From Pseudomonadota bacterium (GTDB lineage Bacteria > Pseudomonadota > Gammaproteobacteria > Burkholderiales > Burkholderiaceae_C), in assembly GCA_021792835.1 (NCBI GenBank), contig JAJYTY010000015.1:1-33413 (forward strand): 33,413 bases of DNA, given 5' to 3'. Positions 7,558 through 14,275 of this stretch are shown in pieces (position 1 is the first letter of the stretch; every line of letters starts with the position of its first letter). The translations under genes and the position numbers were made by a program. A model generated the notes under the pieces. That model was not told the DNA's origin. It saw only the letters and a list, made by a program, of their open reading frames with translations, and searched no databases.

Positions 7558-8541
7558 ATGACTCTGACCGAATTGCGATACATCGTCGCGGTTGCCCGTG
7601 AACGACATTTCGGGCGCGCCGCGGAGGCCTGTTTCGTCAGCCAGCCGACGTTGTCGGTGGCGATCAAGAAGCTCGAGGAAGAACTCGACGTGAAGATCTT
7701 CGAGCGTGGCGGCAGCGAGGTCAGCATCACGCCCATCGGCGCCGAGATCATCGAGCAGGCGCAGCGCGTGCTGGAGCAGTCGTCGGCGATTCGCGAAATC
7801 GCCAAGCGCGGCAAGGATCCACTGGCGGGCCCGTTGCGCGTGGGAGTCATCTACACGGTCGCGCCCTACCTGTTGCCGCCGCTGGTGCGCCGGGTCATCG
7901 ACCTCACGCCGCAGATGCCGCTGCTGCTGCAGGAACAGCTGACGGTGCGCCTGCTGGAGATGCTGCGCAACGGCGAACTCGACGTCGCGGTACTGGCCGA
8001 GCCCTTTCCGGATCACGGGCTGGCGATCGCGCCGCTGTACGACGAGCCGTTCCTGGTGGCGGTGCCGCGCGGCCATCGCCTGGCGCGCGCGCGCTCGCTG
8101 CGCAGCGAGGAGATCCGCGACGAGACCATGCTGCTGCTGGGGACCGGGCATTGCTTCCGCGACCACGTGCTCGAGGTCTGCCCGGAGTTCGCGCGGTTCG
8201 CGCCTGGATCGGACGGAATCCGCAAGAGCTTCGAAGGCTCATCGCTGGAAACCATCAAGCACATGGTCGCGTCGGGAATGGGAATCACCATACTGCCGCG
8301 CATGTCGGCACCGATGGAGCCGGACCCCGCCGGGCAGATCCGCTTCATTCCTTTTCGCGACCCGGTGCCCACGCGGCGAGTCGTGCTGGCATGGCGCAAG
8401 ACCTTCACCCGCACCGTGGCCGTGGAGGCGCTACGCCGCGCGGTGCTGGAATGCGAACTGCCCGGGGTGATCAAGCTCGACGAAGCGATGCCTCCGCCCG
8501 CGCAGCCGACGGCTCCCGCCAAGCCGCGCGTGGCGGCCTGA
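7558..8541 (+). CDS. oxyR: Hydrogen-peroxide-sensing LysR-type regulator OxyR
   Basis: A 327-residue LysR-type regulator. The winged HTH is residues 1-60 (LTELRYIVAVARERHFGRAAEACFVSQPTLSVAIKKLE), and the effector domain begins near 90. The redox pair is Cys199 and Cys208 in GHCFRDHVLEVC; with the ATG at 7558 they fall exactly at the E. coli numbers, which decides this start over the ATG three codons upstream. Peroxide forms the 199-208 disulfide and turns OxyR into an activator of catalase, peroxiredoxin and related genes. A Pro/Ala-rich tail of about 20 residues follows the conserved end. It is downstream of recG with a 54-bp gap and convergent with the Lrp gene. Confidence 0.97.
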   Translation: MTLTELRYIVAVARERHFGRAAEACFVSQPTLSVAIKKLEEELDVKIFERGGSEVSITPIGAEIIEQAQRVLEQSSAIREIAKRGKDPLAGPLRVGVIYTVAPYLLPPLVRRVIDLTPQMPLLLQEQLTVRLLEMLRNGELDVAVLAEPFPDHGLAIAPLYDEPFLVAVPRGHRLARARSLRSEEIRDETMLLLGTGHCFRDHVLEVCPEFARFAPGSDGIRKSFEGSSLETIKHMVASGMGITILPRMSAPMEPDPAGQIRFIPFRDPVPTRRVVLAWRKTFTRTVAVEALRRAVLECELPGVIKLDEAMPPPAQPTAPAKPRVAA

Positions 8542-8570
8542 GTCCCGCCCGGGGCGCTGCCGCGGCGCCG

Positions 8571-9047
8571 CTACTCCACCTGCAGCGCGTGGGTGTTCTT
8601 GATTTCCTCCATGACCACGTAGGTGCGGGTTTCGCGTACGCCGGGAAGGGTCAGCAGCACCTTGTTGAGGAACTCGCGGTAGGCATCCATGTCGCTGACG
8701 CGGGTCTTGAGCAGATAGTCGAAGCCCCCGGCGACCAGGTAGCACTCGAGGATCTCGGGGCGTTCGCGCGCTGCCTCCTTGAAGCGCTCGAACACCTCGG
8801 GGCTGCTGCGATCGAGCAGCACCTCGATGCACACGAGCAGCGAGGCCCCCAGCTTGTGCGGGTTCAGCCGCGCCTCGTAGCCGAGGATGAACTGCTCGCG
8901 AACCAGTCGCCGAACGCGTTCCAGGACCGCGGTCGGCGACAGGTGTACCGCTTGCGCCAGCGCCAGATTGGACATGCGGCCATCGCCCTGCAGCAAGGCG
9001 AGAATGCGCCGATCGACGCGATCGAGGGCGCTGGCAGCGTCTTTCAT
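8571..9047 (-). CDS. Lrp/AsnC-family transcriptional regulator
   Basis: A 158-residue two-domain protein. The N-terminal HTH (LDRVDRRILALLQGDGRMSNLALAQAVHLSPTAVLERVRRL, about 10-50) is followed by a RAM ligand-binding domain (LLVCIEVLL to TYVVMEEIKNT). Length and spacing match Lrp itself, the global regulator of amino-acid metabolism, so a close Lrp homolog is likely. The ATG at 9047 is chosen because GGAGG (9057-9061, complement) sits 9 nt upstream; a TTG three codons earlier lies too close to it. The upstream region to 9488 contains TGATCA at 9073-9078 and a TAATAT box on this strand at 9201-9206 but no matching -35. Confidence 0.92.
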   Translation of the reverse strand: MKDAASALDRVDRRILALLQGDGRMSNLALAQAVHLSPTAVLERVRRLVREQFILGYEARLNPHKLGASLLVCIEVLLDRSSPEVFERFKEAARERPEILECYLVAGGFDYLLKTRVSDMDAYREFLNKVLLTLPGVRETRTYVVMEEIKNTHALQVE

Positions 9048-9488
9048 GGTTTGCAACCTCCAGAGGTCGGGTTGATCACGTCAGTGCGGCGGTTCGGGCG
9101 CGGCGGCCCTGTGGTTCGGCCGTGAGCCTGTCTTGCCGCGGCGCCGTGGAGCAGCGTGCGCGGCAAGCAAGCATTGTCTCCGATAGTTTTCTCGGGTGAC
9201 ATATTAGGCTTTCGCCATGTGTGTGCTTCTCGCTTGCTCCTTGCGTGATCGCAGCAATGGTGCTGCACCTGCCGCGCCGGTGTCCGCTGTGGCGCCTTGC
9301 GCGTGTTCGTGCAGACCCGCAAGGTCAAGTTTCGCGCGAACATCCCCGCGCTGTCGAGACGCCCGCGTCGCGCACGCCCACAAACGTGACAAAGTCAAGA
9401 GCTGCGATTGGATTGTGCATTCCAACAGCGCCCTTGCAGCGGCCCTGGCGTTGTCCGGGGCCGAAGCGATCCGGCGATAATGCGACGC
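9048..9488. other. Divergent intergenic region between the Lrp gene and proC
   Basis: This is 441 bp without a convincing gene. It contains the Lrp ribosome site, a TAATAT box oriented to the Lrp gene (9201-9206), the small palindrome TGACAAAGTCA (9388-9398), and a GATAAT box (9476-9481) only 7 bp from the proC ATG at 9489. Short open frames on either strand show no recognisable protein. Confidence 0.5.
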
Positions 9489-10328
9489 ATGAATATGTTC
9501 TCCATCGGATTCATCGGCGGCGGCAACATGGCCGCGGCGATCATCGGGGGCCTGCGATCGGCGGGAGTCGAGGCCGCGCGCCTGCGGGTCGTCGAACCCG
9601 TGGCGCAGCAGCGTGACAGCCTGCAAGAGCGCTTCGGAGTGGCCGTGCAGGCCGCGCCGGGGCCGGAACTGGCCGGTGTCGACGTGCTGGTGTGGGCGGT
9701 CAAGCCGCAGCAGTTCGCGCAGGCCGCGCAGGCCCTGCGCGAGTCGTCCCCGCAGGCCTCGCAGGCCTCGCAGGCCCTGCACCTGAGCATCATGGCCGGC
9801 GTTCGCTGTGCCGCGATCGAACGCCACGCCGCGGCGCGTCGCGTCGTGCGCGCGATGCCCAATACGCCGGCGCTGATCGGGCGCGGTGTGGCCGGGCTGT
9901 ACGCGAACTCCGGCTGCGGCGAGCTCGACCGGGAGCGCGCCGCGCAGGTGCTGGGGCCCACCGGAGAGCTGGTATGGGTGGACGACGAGCCGGCACTCGA
10001 CGCCGTCACCGCGGTGTCCGGTTCGGGGCCTGCCTACGTGTTCTACGTGCTGGAGGCGATGAGCGACGCCGGTGTGCGCCTGGGGCTGCCGCAGGCCACC
10101 GCCAGGCGCCTGGCACTGGGCACCATCGCCGGTGCCGCGGCGCTGGCCGAGGCTTCCCCGTTGAGCCCCGGCCAGTTGCGTGAGCAGGTCACCAGCAAGG
10201 GCGGTACGACCGCCGCGGCGCTGCAGGTGCTGGGCGCACGCGACGTTGCCGGAGCGTTCGACGAGGCGCTTCGCGCCGCCGCGGCGCGTGCCGCGGAACT
10301 TGCCGACGAGCTGGACCGGCCGTCCTGA
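9489..10328 (+). CDS. proC: Pyrroline-5-carboxylate reductase
   Basis: A 279-residue enzyme that makes proline from pyrroline-5-carboxylate with NAD(P)H. The Rossmann start is SIGFIGGGNMAAAIIGGL, the middle has VWAVKPQQF and RAMPNTPALIGRG, and the C-terminal dimer domain has the ProC signature (AVSGSGPAYVFYVLEAMSDAGVRLGLP, then LREQVTSKGGTTAAAL). ATG codons at 9480, 9489 and 9495 are in frame; 9489 or 9495 fits the family best and none has a good ribosome site. A 27-bp tandem repeat lies inside the gene (9752-9778). The gene ends 40 bp before tRNA-Ser. Confidence 0.96.
   Translation: MNMFSIGFIGGGNMAAAIIGGLRSAGVEAARLRVVEPVAQQRDSLQERFGVAVQAAPGPELAGVDVLVWAVKPQQFAQAAQALRESSPQASQASQALHLSIMAGVRCAAIERHAAARRVVRAMPNTPALIGRGVAGLYANSGCGELDRERAAQVLGPTGELVWVDDEPALDAVTAVSGSGPAYVFYVLEAMSDAGVRLGLPQATARRLALGTIAGAAALAEASPLSPGQLREQVTSKGGTTAAALQVLGARDVAGAFDEALRAAAARAAELADELDRPS
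9752..9778 (+). repeat. Three 9-bp tandem units inside proC
   Basis: GCAGGCCTC is repeated three times in a row (last unit with one change, GCAGGCCCT), encoding QAS-QAS-QAL. The repeat keeps the frame, lies in a surface-type loop after VKPQQFAQAAQAL, and is the kind of tract that varies in copy number between strains. Confidence 0.7.
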
Positions 10329-10368
10329 ATCCCGCCGCCGCGCCGGCCTGCTAGGATGTCGCGCTCCC

Positions 10369-10459
10369 GGAGAGATGGATGAGCGGTTTAAGTCGCACGC
10401 CTGGAAAGCGTGTAAGGGTGAATAGCCCTTCGGGGGTTCGAATCCCCCTCTCTCCGCCA
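10369..10459 (+). tRNA. tRNA-Ser (anticodon GGA)
   Basis: The acceptor stem GGAGAGA pairs with TCTCTCC, followed by the discriminator G and an encoded CCA (10457-10459). The anticodon loop is CCTGGAAAG with anticodon GGA. A long variable arm (class II, GGGTGAATAGCCC-type) and the T arm GGGGGTTCGAATCCCCC are visible. A TAGGAT box at 10352-10357 is suitably placed as the -10. Sequence after the gene is less GC-rich and carries a toxin-antitoxin pair. Confidence 0.96.
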
Positions 10460-10634
10460 TATTTTCAGTAAAGACTGCTGGTTGCGGCAATCTCCGCGAA
10501 AGTTCCCCACGCAAAGCGGCGGCAGATTGCCCGCCCGGAAGGGGCCACGGGCCGCTCGGATCATGAGCCGCCTGCACGCAAACACCAAGAAATCGTTGAT
10601 CCGACAGTGTGGTCTGCCCGCTGCCGCTTCACTT

Positions 10635-10663
10635 GTTGCACTTATTGCAGATACGATTGCAAC
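10635..10663. repeat. Helically phased TTGCA repeats inside an inverted repeat
   Basis: TTGCA occurs at 10636, 10646 and 10657, one helical turn apart. The outer copies also form an inverted repeat GTTGCA / TGCAAC (10635-10640 with 10658-10663). This spacing suggests a protein binding on one DNA face, but may be chance. Confidence 0.4.
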
Positions 10664-10798
10664 TGCCCGACTGCTGCTTGGGACGCGAGGAGCGTTCATC
10701 CGGTGGAACACAACAGGCGCAGTGATGCAGGGATCGTGAGCGACGACATGAAAGCGCCTCCAGGGCCGGGCTGCGCCCAGCCCGCCCCCATGAGGGTC

Positions 10799-10829
10799 GA
10801 GAAAACTTGGGGCGGCCTTGCGTTTTCTC
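10799..10829. promoter_or_regulatory. Inverted repeat, candidate toxin-antitoxin operator
   Basis: GAGAAAAC (10799-10806) and GTTTTCTC (10822-10829) are perfect 8-bp arms 15 bp apart, ending 19 bp before the antitoxin ATG. The position and the HTH domain of the antitoxin fit an autoregulatory operator; a leader hairpin is the alternative. Confidence 0.45.
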
Positions 10830-10848
10830 AAGAGACAGGAGAACGAAC

Positions 10849-11319
10849 ATGCGCGTAGCTGAACAGGTTCGGGAGGTGGTGCCCCCTCCAATGAGCGAAG
10901 AAGAGCGAGCAATGGTGCGCGCGGCCCAACGCTGCATCATGGCCGCCCTGGATCACTCGCGAGCAGCTTCAATCACGGTCACGACGGATGAGGGGGCCCA
11001 GCCGGCCGTCAACGTTCCGCCTGCGGCGCTCAAGTTGATTGGCCAACTGCTTGGGGCCATGAGCGAAGGGCGCCCAGTCGTCCTGATGCCCCAGAAGCAG
11101 GAGCTGTCGACGGTTGAGGCCGCTGCATTCCTGAACGTGTCGAGGCCGTTTGTCATCAAGGAGATCGAGGCAGGGCGGCTTTCGCACCGCATGGTTGGAA
11201 CGCATCGGCGAATTCCCTTCGATGCACTTGTAAACTACATGCAACTGATGCGCGCTGAGCAATCAGCCGCATTGGATGCGATGGCCGAGAACGCTCGCGA
11301 GCTCGGCCTGGACTATTGA
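10849..11319 (+). CDS. Excisionase-type HTH antitoxin (type II TA)
   Basis: This 156-residue protein has a C-terminal MerR/excisionase-like DNA-binding domain (residues about 85-132: LSTVEAAAFLNVSRPFVIKEIEAGRLSHRMVGTHRRIPFDALVNYM). The N-terminal 80 residues are less conserved and presumably dimerise; in such modules the part outside the HTH usually contacts the toxin. It ends 1 bp before the PIN gene's GTG, the normal antitoxin-first order, with likely translational coupling. The start has a very good ribosome site (AGGAGA, 6 nt). Family is well supported; the pairing is inferred from order and overlap. Confidence 0.85.
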   Translation: MRVAEQVREVVPPPMSEEERAMVRAAQRCIMAALDHSRAASITVTTDEGAQPAVNVPPAALKLIGQLLGAMSEGRPVVLMPQKQELSTVEAAAFLNVSRPFVIKEIEAGRLSHRMVGTHRRIPFDALVNYMQLMRAEQSAALDAMAENARELGLDY

Positions 11320-11320
11320 G

Positions 11321-11902
11321 GTGGCTGGGAACGCGCGCTACACGGCAGTGTTGGATGCGTGCGTTCTCTATCCGATCGCGATCGCGGATGCGCTCATCAG
11401 TCTTGCGACGACGGGTCTGTATGCAGCGAAGTGGACGCGCATCATTGAAGAAGAGTGGGTCAATGCATTGGAGAACAATCGCCCGGACCTGAGGGGCCGG
11501 GTCGCGTCCAGGCGCGATTGCATGCGGCGCGCGGTTCCTGATTGGGAGGTTGATGCGTCGGCAAGCATGGCGCTGGTCAGCGGCCTGAGTCTGCCCGACG
11601 CCGGCGACAGACATGTACTGGCCGCTGCGGTCGTGGGGCATGCCGACTGCATCGTCACCGCGAACAGGCGTGACTTCCCGGCTTCCATTCTGGCCAGTTT
11701 CGGCATCGAACTCATCGATCCGGACGGATTCATCATCAGGCAGTGGGACCTCGACGCCGTCGCAACAATGACCGCGTTCAAGAAGATGCGCGAGCGGCGA
11801 CAAAAGCCACTTGAAACAGCGGTGAGCTTCGCCGATACGCTGGAAGCGAACGGACTCCCGCTTACCGGGCAACGCATACGCGAAGCCTCGACGCTGATTT
11901 AG
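11321..11902 (+). CDS. PIN-domain ribonuclease toxin
   Basis: The 193-residue product is a PIN_3-type domain. Acidic metal ligands are visible: Asp12 (AVLDACVLYP), Glu44/45 (RIIEEEW), Asp93/Asp96 (LPDAGDRHVLAAA) and Asn115/Asp118 (VTANRRDF). It is predicted to be a Mg-dependent RNase neutralised by the upstream antitoxin. The start is a GTG one base after the antitoxin stop; an overlapping ATG at 11276 is possible but gives unlike residues. The C-terminal 55 residues (from about 140) are helical and outside the core domain. Base composition is less GC-rich than in flanking genes, consistent with acquisition beside the tRNA gene. Confidence 0.85.
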   Translation: MAGNARYTAVLDACVLYPIAIADALISLATTGLYAAKWTRIIEEEWVNALENNRPDLRGRVASRRDCMRRAVPDWEVDASASMALVSGLSLPDAGDRHVLAAAVVGHADCIVTANRRDFPASILASFGIELIDPDGFIIRQWDLDAVATMTAFKKMRERRQKPLETAVSFADTLEANGLPLTGQRIREASTLI

Positions 11903-11919
11903 CAGGCTGTTGAAATACC

Positions 11920-11931
11920 GGGGGGGGGGGG
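11920..11931. repeat. Run of 12 G after the toxin gene
   Basis: A homopolymer of 12 G starts 18 bp past the toxin stop codon. It may be a true hypervariable tract or a sequencing/assembly artefact, and it marks the end of the less GC-rich patch. Confidence 0.7.
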
Positions 11932-12030
11932 CCGCCTGAGGACGGAACAGAGCAGTTACCCTTGGCCTTCGCCATCCTGCCGCGACGCTGGTACGCCTGC
12001 AGGGGCAGGTCCGCGCCGCCACCATTCACC

Positions 12031-12891
12031 ATGCATTTTCTCGTCCTTGCCGTGGCTTTCAGTGTCGCGGTATCGCTGTGGCTGCGCCAGGCGCGCGGCT
12101 GGCGTCTCGACCTCGGCCAGATGGTGCTGTGGAACTACGCGGCGGCCAGCGTGCTGTGCCTGCTGCTGCTGCACCCCCGGCTCGATGCGACGACCCTGAC
12201 GCGCATGCCGTGGGCGCTGGTGCTGGCGCTGGGCGTGGTGCTGCCCGGGCTGTTCGTGATCATGGGCCGCGCGGTGCAAAGCGCCGGCATCGTGCGGGCC
12301 GACACGGCGCAGCGCCTGTCGCTGCTGCTGTCGTTGCTGGCGGCGTTCACGCTGTTCGGGCAGCGCGCCGACGCCTGGCAGCTGCTGGGCCTGGCGCTGG
12401 GCGCGGCGGCCATGCTGGCCATGCTCGCGCGCCCCGGCGTGCGCACCGGTCCCGCGGCGCGCGGCGCCGGGGCCTGGCTGCTCGCGGTGTGGGTGGGCTA
12501 CGCGCTGGTCGACATCCTGCTCAAGCTGCTGGCGCTGCGGGGTGCCGATTTCGGCGCAACCCTGCAGGCCGGTTTCGTGCTTGCCTTCGCCTGCATGGCC
12601 GCGGCGCAGGCGCTGCGCATGGCCCGCGGCATGCGCCCGGACCTGCGCAATCTGGGCGCCGGGCTGCTGCTGGGCCTGCTCAATTTCGCCAACATCGACC
12701 TGTACATACGCGCTCACCAGAGCCTCGCCGCGAATCCCGCGGCGGTGTTCGCGGGCATGAACCTGGGGGTGGTCGCGCTCAGCGCCCTGCTGGGAATCGG
12801 CTGGCTGCGCGAGCCGACGAGCCGGATCAACCGCGTGGGCATCGGGCTGGCCGCGCTGGCCATCGCCGCGCTGACCCATTCCGCGGCCTGA
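12031..12891 (+). CDS. DMT-superfamily (EamA-like) membrane transporter
   Basis: A 286-residue hydrophobic protein with about 10 predicted membrane segments in two halves (roughly residues 1-140 and 150-286), as in EamA/DMT transporters. The two halves are each five segments: MHFLVLAVAFSVAVSLWL, LWNYAAASVLCLLLL, ALVLALGVVLPGLFVI and so on. No substrate can be named. The ATG at 12031 starts directly with the first membrane segment; an in-frame ATG 23 codons upstream would add a soluble tail. It is convergent with the anti-sigma gene, 25 bp apart. Confidence 0.75.
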   Translation: MHFLVLAVAFSVAVSLWLRQARGWRLDLGQMVLWNYAAASVLCLLLLHPRLDATTLTRMPWALVLALGVVLPGLFVIMGRAVQSAGIVRADTAQRLSLLLSLLAAFTLFGQRADAWQLLGLALGAAAMLAMLARPGVRTGPAARGAGAWLLAVWVGYALVDILLKLLALRGADFGATLQAGFVLAFACMAAAQALRMARGMRPDLRNLGAGLLLGLLNFANIDLYIRAHQSLAANPAAVFAGMNLGVVALSALLGIGWLREPTSRINRVGIGLAALAIAALTHSAA

Positions 12892-12916
12892 GGCGTTTCG
12901 CGGCGGCGCGCGCGGC

Positions 12917-13612
12917 TCAGGTGTCCCGCGCGGCGTCAGCCGCCGCAAGGCGGTGGCCGACGTAGGTCACGGGGCCGGTCGGCTGGCCGGTCGGGGAGCC
13001 GCCCTCGGGCTCGACGCTGATCGCGAATCCCCTGGCCTGCAGCGCCACCGCGAGCAGCGCCGGCGGCATCGGCATGTGGAAGGTTCCCTGCAGGCGCACG
13101 ACACCCGCTGCGACCGGCTTGCCGCGCCGCGGCAGCACCCAAAGCTCGAAGGACTTGCCGGCCGGCGCAGTCTGCGCGCCGATGGCGGTCAGCGCGGCGT
13201 GCGCGCCGCGCACGTCCAGCACCGCGGCGTGCCCGGCGGGACCGTCGAGCACCGCCAGCAGCTGTTGCGGCGGCGCGGGCGTGCCGCGCAGCAGCACCGC
13301 CAGCAGCAGCGCCAGCGAACCCGCGGCGACTCCTCCCAGGCTGAGCGCCAGCGCGCGCCAGGCGCGCAGGCTCCAGCGCGGGCCGCTGCCCGACCCGATG
13401 CGCCGCTGCACCTTCGGCCACACCGCATCGGGGCTGACGCGCGGCAGCAGCGCGTCGTCGAGGCGCTCGCGCCATCGCTGCAGCGCCTGCTCCGCCAGCG
13501 GCTCGCTGCGCAGCAGGGCCTCGTAGCGGCGGCGCGCGCCGGCGCACATGCCTGCGGTGAGATAGTCGGCGGCCAGCCGATCCAGCAGCTCGGGGTTGCG
13601 CGCCAGTTTCAT
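12917..13612 (-). CDS. Anti-sigma factor, RskA family
   Basis: The 231-residue protein has an N-terminal cytoplasmic part with a degenerate anti-sigma pattern (about 1-70, RRYEALLRSEPLAEQALQRWRERL), a transmembrane helix at about 95-115 (ALALSLGGVAAGSLALLLAVLL) and a periplasmic RskA C-terminal domain (GKSFELWVLPRRGKPVAAGVV, ISVEPEGGSPTGQPTGPV). It would hold the neighbouring ECF sigma factor at the membrane until a signal leads to its release. Its ATG overlaps the sigma-factor stop (ATGA), so translation is coupled. No CxxC or HxxxC zinc motif is present. Confidence 0.9.
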   Translation of the reverse strand: MKLARNPELLDRLAADYLTAGMCAGARRRYEALLRSEPLAEQALQRWRERLDDALLPRVSPDAVWPKVQRRIGSGSGPRWSLRAWRALALSLGGVAAGSLALLLAVLLRGTPAPPQQLLAVLDGPAGHAAVLDVRGAHAALTAIGAQTAPAGKSFELWVLPRRGKPVAAGVVRLQGTFHMPMPPALLAVALQARGFAISVEPEGGSPTGQPTGPVTYVGHRLAAADAARDT

Positions 13613-14163
13613 GATGCGGCCTGTCCGAGGCAGTCGCGCAGCGCCAGCACGGAGCGCCGGATGATGGTCTTCACGGTGCCCAGCGCGAGTCCGCGGCGCA
13701 GCGAGAGTTCGGAATGGCTCAGCCCCAGCACGTAGGAGTCGGTCAGCAACTCGCGTTGCTGCGGCTTGAGCGCGTCGAAGCACTGGCGCACGCGGCCCTG
13801 CGACAGGCTGGCCTGCAGACGCTGCTCGGGGTCCGGCGCCGGGTCGGCGAGTCGTGCTGCGTCCGGCAGTTCATCGAGACTGTCGGCGGCCTCGCGGCGC
13901 CGCGCGCGCAGCCGGTCGAGGCAGGTGTTGCGCACCACCGCCGCCAGCCAGGCCTCGGCGGCTCCCGACGCAGGGCGGTAGCTCGTCGCCTGATGCCAGA
14001 TCTTCACGTAGGCGTCCTGCATCGCATCCTCCGCCTGTGCCGGATCGCGCAGCAGCCGCAGGCAGATGGCCCACGCGCGACGTCGCGTCGCTTCGTACAG
14101 GCGCGCGAAGGCGTCGCGGTCGCCCAGAGCCGTGAAGGCCAGCAGTTTGTCCAGTTCCGGCAT
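13609..14163 (-). CDS. ECF RNA polymerase sigma factor
   Basis: A 184-residue sigma-70-family factor with only regions 2 and 4. Region 2 is at about 10-80 (LYEATRRRAWAICLRLLRDPAQAEDAMQDAYVKIW) and region 4 at about 125-175 (LKPQQRELLTDSYVLGLSHSELSLRRGLALGTVKTIIRRSVLALR). It is most like sigma factors paired with RskA anti-sigma proteins. Start uncertain: the ATG at 14163 is used, an in-frame ATG at 14184 would add 7 residues, and neither has a good ribosome site. It lies 112 bp downstream of the ferritin-like gene, so a shared transcript is likely. Confidence 0.93.
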   Translation of the reverse strand: MPELDKLLAFTALGDRDAFARLYEATRRRAWAICLRLLRDPAQAEDAMQDAYVKIWHQATSYRPASGAAEAWLAAVVRNTCLDRLRARRREAADSLDELPDAARLADPAPDPEQRLQASLSQGRVRQCFDALKPQQRELLTDSYVLGLSHSELSLRRGLALGTVKTIIRRSVLALRDCLGQAAS

Positions 14164-14275
14164 GCAGTCGCTATGTCGATGCACGGGCGGCCGAGACCGC
14201 CCGCGATGCGATGCATCTTAGCCGTTGCATGCGTCGCGGGCGGGGGGGGCGCGAGCGCCCCCGGGCGCCGTCGAT

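Larger units (their letters stand above)
10460..10848. other. Regulatory-looking gap between tRNA-Ser and the antitoxin gene
   Basis: This is 389 bp with no convincing coding frame. It holds three TTGCA elements spaced 10 and 11 bp apart (10636, 10646, 10657), a 7-bp GC-rich stem-loop (10767-10773 with 10778-10784) and an 8-bp inverted repeat just before the antitoxin (10799-10829). It is visibly richer in A and T than its surroundings. Confidence 0.5.

Noticed and set aside
10449-11960. Attachment-site duplication of the tRNA-Ser 3' end
   Set aside because: I looked for a second copy of the TCTCTCCGCCA end downstream of the toxin gene and saw none, and no integrase gene is present.
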